In this document: positions 27,672 through 31,657 of the stretch, in pieces
Position numbering within the stretch: the first letter of the stretch is position 1
Layout of the letters: the number at the start of each line of letters is the position of its first letter
Virus record (IMG/VR): IMGVR_UViG_3300027969_000289
Coordinates: 1-31,657 of that record
Direction: 5' to 3' (one strand)
Length of the DNA stretch: 31,657 bases
Origin: a virus
Notes under the pieces: model-generated
What the model saw: the letters and a program-made list of their open reading frames with translations, nothing else
What the model was told of the DNA's origin: nothing
Databases searched by the model: none
Translations under genes and position numbers: made by a program

Positions 27672-30600
27672 TTAAGGGTGGGTGGATTTATAGGCATCAA
27701 ATTCTGCCTTGAGTTCTTTGATAGCGTTGACCAAGTACCAAGTCAAGTTATCGGAGTCAACAGACAATACGCCAGTTGATTCGGTCTTAACGCAGTCAGG
27801 TAAAACGGCTTGCAATTCTTGGGCAATTACACCAAGCTGAACGCCTTCTTTTTTGATGGCGCAATGCGTTTCAAGTTCCGTGACTTCTTCGGGCAGGCGA
27901 TATTCAAAGTTGCGAACACGGATTTGCGTGATTTTGCTTAAACCATCAGTGTTATCAACAATGTTCTTTTTAAGCCGCTGGTCAGAAGTGATTGACCATG
28001 CCGCTGAGTTATTGCCTTGATAAACGCCATTGCTTGCATTGATATAACCAGTGTTTGACCCTTTGCCTGTTGCAGCCGCTGTGCATAAAACAATCTCACC
28101 AGTTACAGCAACACCTGATGCGGTAGCTCGAAAACCCAAATATGTATTGTTCACACCCGTTGTTAATACAAGACCAGCTTCATATCCCAATGCCGTGTTG
28201 TAATCTCCAGTTGTGTTTGCTTTTAATGCGGAATGTCCAATTGCTACAACTACTCCACCAGTTGTAGTATTTAGAGCTGCTTGATAGCCAACAGCCGTCC
28301 CACCGCCTCCAGTAAAGGAATTAAGGGCGTAATACCCCACAGCAGTGCTTTGAGAGGCGGTGGTGTTACTTGCTAACGCATAATTACCAAACGCACTATT
28401 GGATGAACCAGTCGTATTTGAAAGCAGTGCTTGAAACCCAAGAGAATTATTGTTTGTTCCAGATGTATTGGCCTTCAATGCTTGATAGCCAACAGCCACA
28501 GTGTATAACGCACCCGTTGTTTGGGTATATGCAGCCTGATAACCGACAGCAGTGCTTGCATCTGCGGTGGTGTTGGAATAGAGGGCTTGTATACCCAACG
28601 CCACATTTAGTGAGCCTGTGGTATTTGCATACCCAGCCTGATACCCCAAGGCCACGTTATTTGCGCCAGTAGTATTTGAGTAAGCAGCCTGATACCCCAC
28701 AGCGGTATTGTTGCTTGCGGTGGTGTTGCCTGAAAGGGCTTCGCGGCCTACTGCAACATTACTTGTGCCAGTGGTGCTGCTTTGAAGTGCACCCCACCCA
28801 AAAGCACTGTTGTTACTGGCGGTGGTGTTTGACCCCAATGCACTATTCCCAACACCGGTATTAGCAGCGCCCGTGGTATTTTTCCACAATGCATTAGTTC
28901 CAATAGCAACATTCCCATCGGCAGTTGAGTTGTCAATAAGCGTGTTGATACCAATCGCAATATTGCTGTTGCCAGTTGTGTTGTTTTGCATTGAGCTATA
29001 CCCAATAGCAATGTTATAGAGACCTGTGGTGTTTTGGTATAGCGCTCTATATCCCGCAGCAAAACCAATTTGGCCTGTGGTATTGCTAAACCCAGCTTGA
29101 TAGCCAATAGCGGTTGATTGTCCGCCTGTGGTGTTGCCTTGAAGCGCACTTGTTCCAACTGCTACGTTTTGCGTTCCGGTTGTGTTGCTGTAAAGCGCAT
29201 AATATCCGACAGAAGTGTTGTCAGAAGAAGTAGTATTTGTATAAAGAGCACCAATGCCAACGGCAACATTACGCGCACCAGTTGTGTTAAATGATAACGT
29301 GCCTGTTCCAAAAGCCGCGTTGTTATCGCCAGTTGTGTTTCTATATAATGCGGCTCCTAGCCCTTGGCCACCACCAACTGCGGTATTACTACTACCAGTA
29401 GTATTAAAATACATCGCGCCAATACCTACTGCTACGTTGCCTCCAGTGGTATTGCTAAAAAGTGCTTGTTGACCAATAGCAGTGCTATTACCTGATGTTG
29501 CGTTCCTTAACGCTTGATAACCTAAAGCAGTTTGTTGCCCGCCAGTATCTGCGTACCCTGCTTGATAACCAACAAAAGTGTTGTAGCCTACATTCTGATG
29601 GCTGGCTCCTGCTTGATAGCCAATATTTGTAGTGTAGTTAGCAGTGGTGTTGCTATACCCAGCCTGATAACCCACAGCAGTGTTGTTGCCGCCGGTGGTG
29701 TTGTTTTGAAGTGCGCTATGCCCAATGGCAGTGTTCTCACCGCCAGTACTGTATAAAGCAGCAAAATAACCAACTGCGGTGTTGTTAGATGCGGTAGTGT
29801 TGCTTGCTAAAGCACCCTTACCTAAAGCAGTGTTGAAGCTACCAGTAGTATTTGCTTGAAGTGCATAGTTACCAAAAGCTGAATTAGAAGAACCTGTTGT
29901 ATTATTTTGCAAAGCAGCATTGGAAGCATCAGTAGCGCCACCAACACCAGTATTTTCAGTTCCGGTAGTATTACTTGTTAAAACATTTGCGCCAACAGCA
30001 GTTATTTTTCCTGTTGTGGTCGCATATCCTGCTCTGTAGCCAATAGCTGTGTTAAAACCATTGGTATTTACCGTGTAGTTATTAGAGTAAAGTGCTTGAT
30101 ACCCTACAGCGGTAAGCGCACCAGCAGTGGTGTTGGCTTGGAGAGCATAGTAGCCCAAACCAGTATTATTTGCACCAGTGGTATTTGAAAGCAATGCCGC
30201 ATACCCTACAGCGGAGTTGTTGCTGGCGGTTGTGTTTAATGCAAGTGAAGAATTACCAATAGCGGTATTGCTGCTGCCGGTGGTGTTGGAGAGTAATGAG
30301 TTTACGCCAACTGCGGTATTTTCACCGCCAATGGTATTTGCTGTTAATGCGCTTGGGCCAAATGCCGAATTACCAGTGCCAGTGGTATTTGCTTTAAGCG
30401 CTCGATAGCCAACGGCAGTTACACTGCCTGTAGTATTTGTATACCCAGCCTCAAACCCCACAGCGGTGTTGCTGCTGGCGGTGGTGTTAGAACGAAGTGC
30501 GCTGTCGCCAACGGCGGTGTTTTGAGCGCCAGTAGTATTACTGTAAGCAGCTTGATGCCCAATAGCCGTGTTGGAGTAAGCGGTGGTGTTGGAGTAAAGA

Positions 30601-31550
30601 GCCTGATGTCCCACGGCGGTAGCGTAGGCTGCGGTGGTGCTGGAATATAGGGCACTTACGCCCATTACCGTATTAAGGGTTCCGCTGTTAGTGGAGTAAG
30701 CGGCCTGATACCCTACAGCGGTGTTGCTGCTGTTAACGTTGGAATAGAGAGCGCTTGTGCCTATTGCCGTATTAAAAGTTCCGGTGTTGTTGGAATACCC
30801 AGCCTGATAACCTACAGCTACGTTGTCGGAGGCGGTGGTGTTGTTTCGGAGGGCTAGTTGCCCAATTGCCGTGTTATTTGACCCAGTGCTACCAAATAAC
30901 GCTAAATTGCCAAATGCTGCATTTGAACCAGTAGTTGTTACGCTGTATAGCGCGCCATATCCAAATCCCGCATTGTTAGTGCCTGTAGTAATTTGCGCTC
31001 CAGCATAAGGGCCAAAAACGGAATTCGAAGCGCCCGTAGTATTAAGCGCCAAAGCATTTATGCCAAAAGCAGCGTTGTCACTGCCAGTCGTATTTGCCGC
31101 CAAAACGCCAGAACCAATCGCCGTGTTGCTAGAAATAGCACCAGCGCCTCGGCCTACTCTAACTCCGTAGACAGTCAGGTCAGCCCCTGCGTACAGCAAG
31201 TTAGCGGAGCTTGTCTCAAGCCCGCCGGTAGTTGTGTAGACCACACGGCCCGTGGTCAGGCCAGAGTTGGTTATGGAGGACGAGGACAGCGTTGTGCCGT
31301 TCCATGTCAGGCTGGCAGACCCGGCCAAAACGCCCGAGGAGTTGAACTGAATCTGGGTGTTGCTGCCGCCCGCTGGGCCAGATGTGGCTCCCGCAAGCAG
31401 GGTCACCACGTTGCTGCTGTTCTTGTAGTACAGCTTGCCGTCGTTGGTGTTCAGAGCAAGCTCACCAGCGACAAGGTTTGCCGCCAGCGGGACGGAAGAT
31501 GCCGTGGCGCTGTAGTACAGCGAGATAGGGGTGTAGCCAGTTGCAGCCAT
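27672..31550 (-). CDS. Long tail fibre with YadA-like repeats and S74 chaperone domain, 1292 aa
   Basis: N-terminal 135 residues: attachment-type segment with ELALNTNDGKLYYKNSSN and TQIQFNSSGVLAGSASLTWNGTTL, common in phage fibres. Residues about 141-1130: roughly 55-60 units of about 17 residues, pattern N-T-A-V-G-Y-Q-A-L-x-x-N-T-T-G-x-x, a left-handed beta-roll as in YadA-type adhesin heads, probably trimeric. From about residue 1187: ITSDQRLKKNI and, further on, LGVIAQELQAVLPDCV and NAIKELKAEFDAYK, the S74 intramolecular chaperone that folds the trimer and is released by self-cleavage at Ser1189 in SDQRLKKN. Receptor binding is the expected role. The ATG overlaps the TAA of the preceding fibre gene (TAATG). 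Confidence 0.92.
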   Translation of the reverse strand: MAATGYTPISLYYSATASSVPLAANLVAGELALNTNDGKLYYKNSSNVVTLLAGATSGPAGGSNTQIQFNSSGVLAGSASLTWNGTTLSSSSITNSGLTTGRVVYTTTGGLETSSANLLYAGADLTVYGVRVGRGAGAISSNTAIGSGVLAANTTGSDNAAFGINALALNTTGASNSVFGPYAGAQITTGTNNAGFGYGALYSVTTTGSNAAFGNLALFGSTGSNNTAIGQLALRNNTTASDNVAVGYQAGYSNNTGTFNTAIGTSALYSNVNSSNTAVGYQAAYSTNSGTLNTVMGVSALYSSTTAAYATAVGHQALYSNTTAYSNTAIGHQAAYSNTTGAQNTAVGDSALRSNTTASSNTAVGFEAGYTNTTGSVTAVGYRALKANTTGTGNSAFGPSALTANTIGGENTAVGVNSLLSNTTGSSNTAIGNSSLALNTTASNNSAVGYAALLSNTTGANNTGLGYYALQANTTAGALTAVGYQALYSNNYTVNTNGFNTAIGYRAGYATTTGKITAVGANVLTSNTTGTENTGVGGATDASNAALQNNTTGSSNSAFGNYALQANTTGSFNTALGKGALASNTTASNNTAVGYFAALYSTGGENTAIGHSALQNNTTGGNNTAVGYQAGYSNTTANYTTNIGYQAGASHQNVGYNTFVGYQAGYADTGGQQTALGYQALRNATSGNSTAIGQQALFSNTTGGNVAVGIGAMYFNTTGSSNTAVGGGQGLGAALYRNTTGDNNAAFGTGTLSFNTTGARNVAVGIGALYTNTTSSDNTSVGYYALYSNTTGTQNVAVGTSALQGNTTGGQSTAIGYQAGFSNTTGQIGFAAGYRALYQNTTGLYNIAIGYSSMQNNTTGNSNIAIGINTLIDNSTADGNVAIGTNALWKNTTGAANTGVGNSALGSNTTASNNSAFGWGALQSSTTGTSNVAVGREALSGNTTASNNTAVGYQAAYSNTTGANNVALGYQAGYANTTGSLNVALGIQALYSNTTADASTAVGYQAAYTQTTGALYTVAVGYQALKANTSGTNNNSLGFQALLSNTTGSSNSAFGNYALASNTTASQSTAVGYYALNSFTGGGGTAVGYQAALNTTTGGVVVAIGHSALKANTTGDYNTALGYEAGLVLTTGVNNTYLGFRATASGVAVTGEIVLCTAAATGKGSNTGYINASNGVYQGNNSAAWSITSDQRLKKNIVDNTDGLSKITQIRVRNFEYRLPEEVTELETHCAIKKEGVQLGVIAQELQAVLPDCVKTESTGVLSVDSDNLTWYLVNAIKELKAEFDAYKSTHP
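28161..31130 (-). repeat. About 55-60 tandem ~51-bp repeats coding the fibre shaft
   Basis: Degenerate units of about 17 codons, many sharing the plus-strand string CCAGTxGTGTT or AGCGGTGTT. This creates long internal homology in which unit gain or loss by recombination is easy. Not a CRISPR array: no conserved palindromic repeat and no unique spacers, and the frame is open throughout. Confidence 0.85.
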
Positions 31551-31657
31551 TAGAAAGTACCTCCAAATATTCCAGTTGTGGCAGTCACAGTCGTGAACGC
31601 GCCCGTTGTCGGAGTGGTAGCCCCAACAGTACCGTTGATGTTAATCGAAGCAGTCCC
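31550..31657 (-). CDS. C-terminus of another tail-fibre gene (partial)
   Basis: The frame is open from the right edge to TAA at 31550-31552. Visible residues include INGTVGATTPTTGAFTTVTA and the end GIFGGTF, a typical end of phage fibre/appendage proteins in which the repeat G-T-x-G-A-T-T-P-x-x-G-A-F-T-T precedes the stop. The GGTF end is shared with the 415-aa fibre-like protein at 23216-24463. The gene continues outside the window. Confidence 0.7.
   Translation of the reverse strand, partial: GTASININGTVGATTPTTGAFTTVTATTGIFGGTF

Noticed and set aside
28161-31130. Possible CRISPR-like array
   Set aside because: Regular DNA repeats, but they encode a continuous beta-roll fibre, lack constant palindromic repeats and have no unique spacers.
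1-31657. tRNA genes, integrase or repressor genes
   Set aside because: All gaps between genes are short apart from the repeat region and none holds a tRNA-like fold; no recombinase or helix-turn-helix repressor is recognised, so there is no sign of lysogeny in this window.

Overview
The window is part of the genome of a tailed bacteriophage, most likely a short-tailed (podovirus-type) phage of a Gram-negative host, and probably an uncultivated environmental one. Every gene I can support lies on the minus strand, so the biological order runs from the right edge to the left edge. Genes are packed with ATGA or TGATG stop/start overlaps. Terminase, portal and major capsid genes are not here and should lie beyond an edge, probably the right one.

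Layout in direction of transcription. (1) 31.66-27.3 kb: the 3' end of one tail-fibre gene, then a 1292-residue fibre built of about 55-60 YadA-like repeats and ending in an S74 intramolecular chaperone. (2) 27.3-25.2 kb: small membrane proteins, a gene split by a perfect A AAA AAG slippery heptamer, a 3-TM holin and an M15-type endopeptidase (lysis module). (3) 25.1-12.45 kb: a promoter, head-tail adaptor, fibre-like protein, tail nozzle-like protein with nested domain insertions, two small proteins, and four large alanine/glycine-rich internal (ejection-type) virion proteins. (4) 12.45-12.01 kb: a gene-free region of about 440 bp with twelve exact GTTCCA/TGGAAC hexamers, two identical-geometry 18-bp palindromes and divergent sigma70-type promoters; it is the best candidate for a replication origin or operator array. 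(5) 12.0-1.87 kb: replication genes, namely an archaeo-eukaryotic-type primase (PrimPol), a SNF2/HARP-type helicase, two unknown proteins, a putative ssDNA-binding protein, a UvrD-like helicase, a small SSB-tailed protein, a family A DNA polymerase, PurZ and MazZ. (6) 1.87-0 kb: a chain of very small genes, several of 43-56 residues, including membrane proteins and a lipoprotein.

The central biological message is that this looks like a Z-genome phage, one that replaces adenine by 2-aminoadenine (diaminopurine, Z). The adenylosuccinate synthetase homologue has Ser where PurA has its catalytic Asp (GSTGKG instead of GDEGKG), the hallmark of PurZ. It sits directly between an exonuclease-proficient PolA-type polymerase (DpoZ type) and a MazG/DUF550-type pyrophosphohydrolase (MazZ type). 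Inferred pathway: MazZ makes dGMP from dGTP; PurZ joins dGMP to aspartate; host PurB and kinases finish dZTP; the polymerase incorporates it. A DatZ-type dATPase is not visible in this window.

The most novel items beyond that are the palindrome/iteron region, the candidate programmed -1 frameshift in the lysis module, a leader with mutually exclusive hairpins before the ssDNA-binding-protein gene, and a domain-within-a-domain insertion in the tail nozzle protein.
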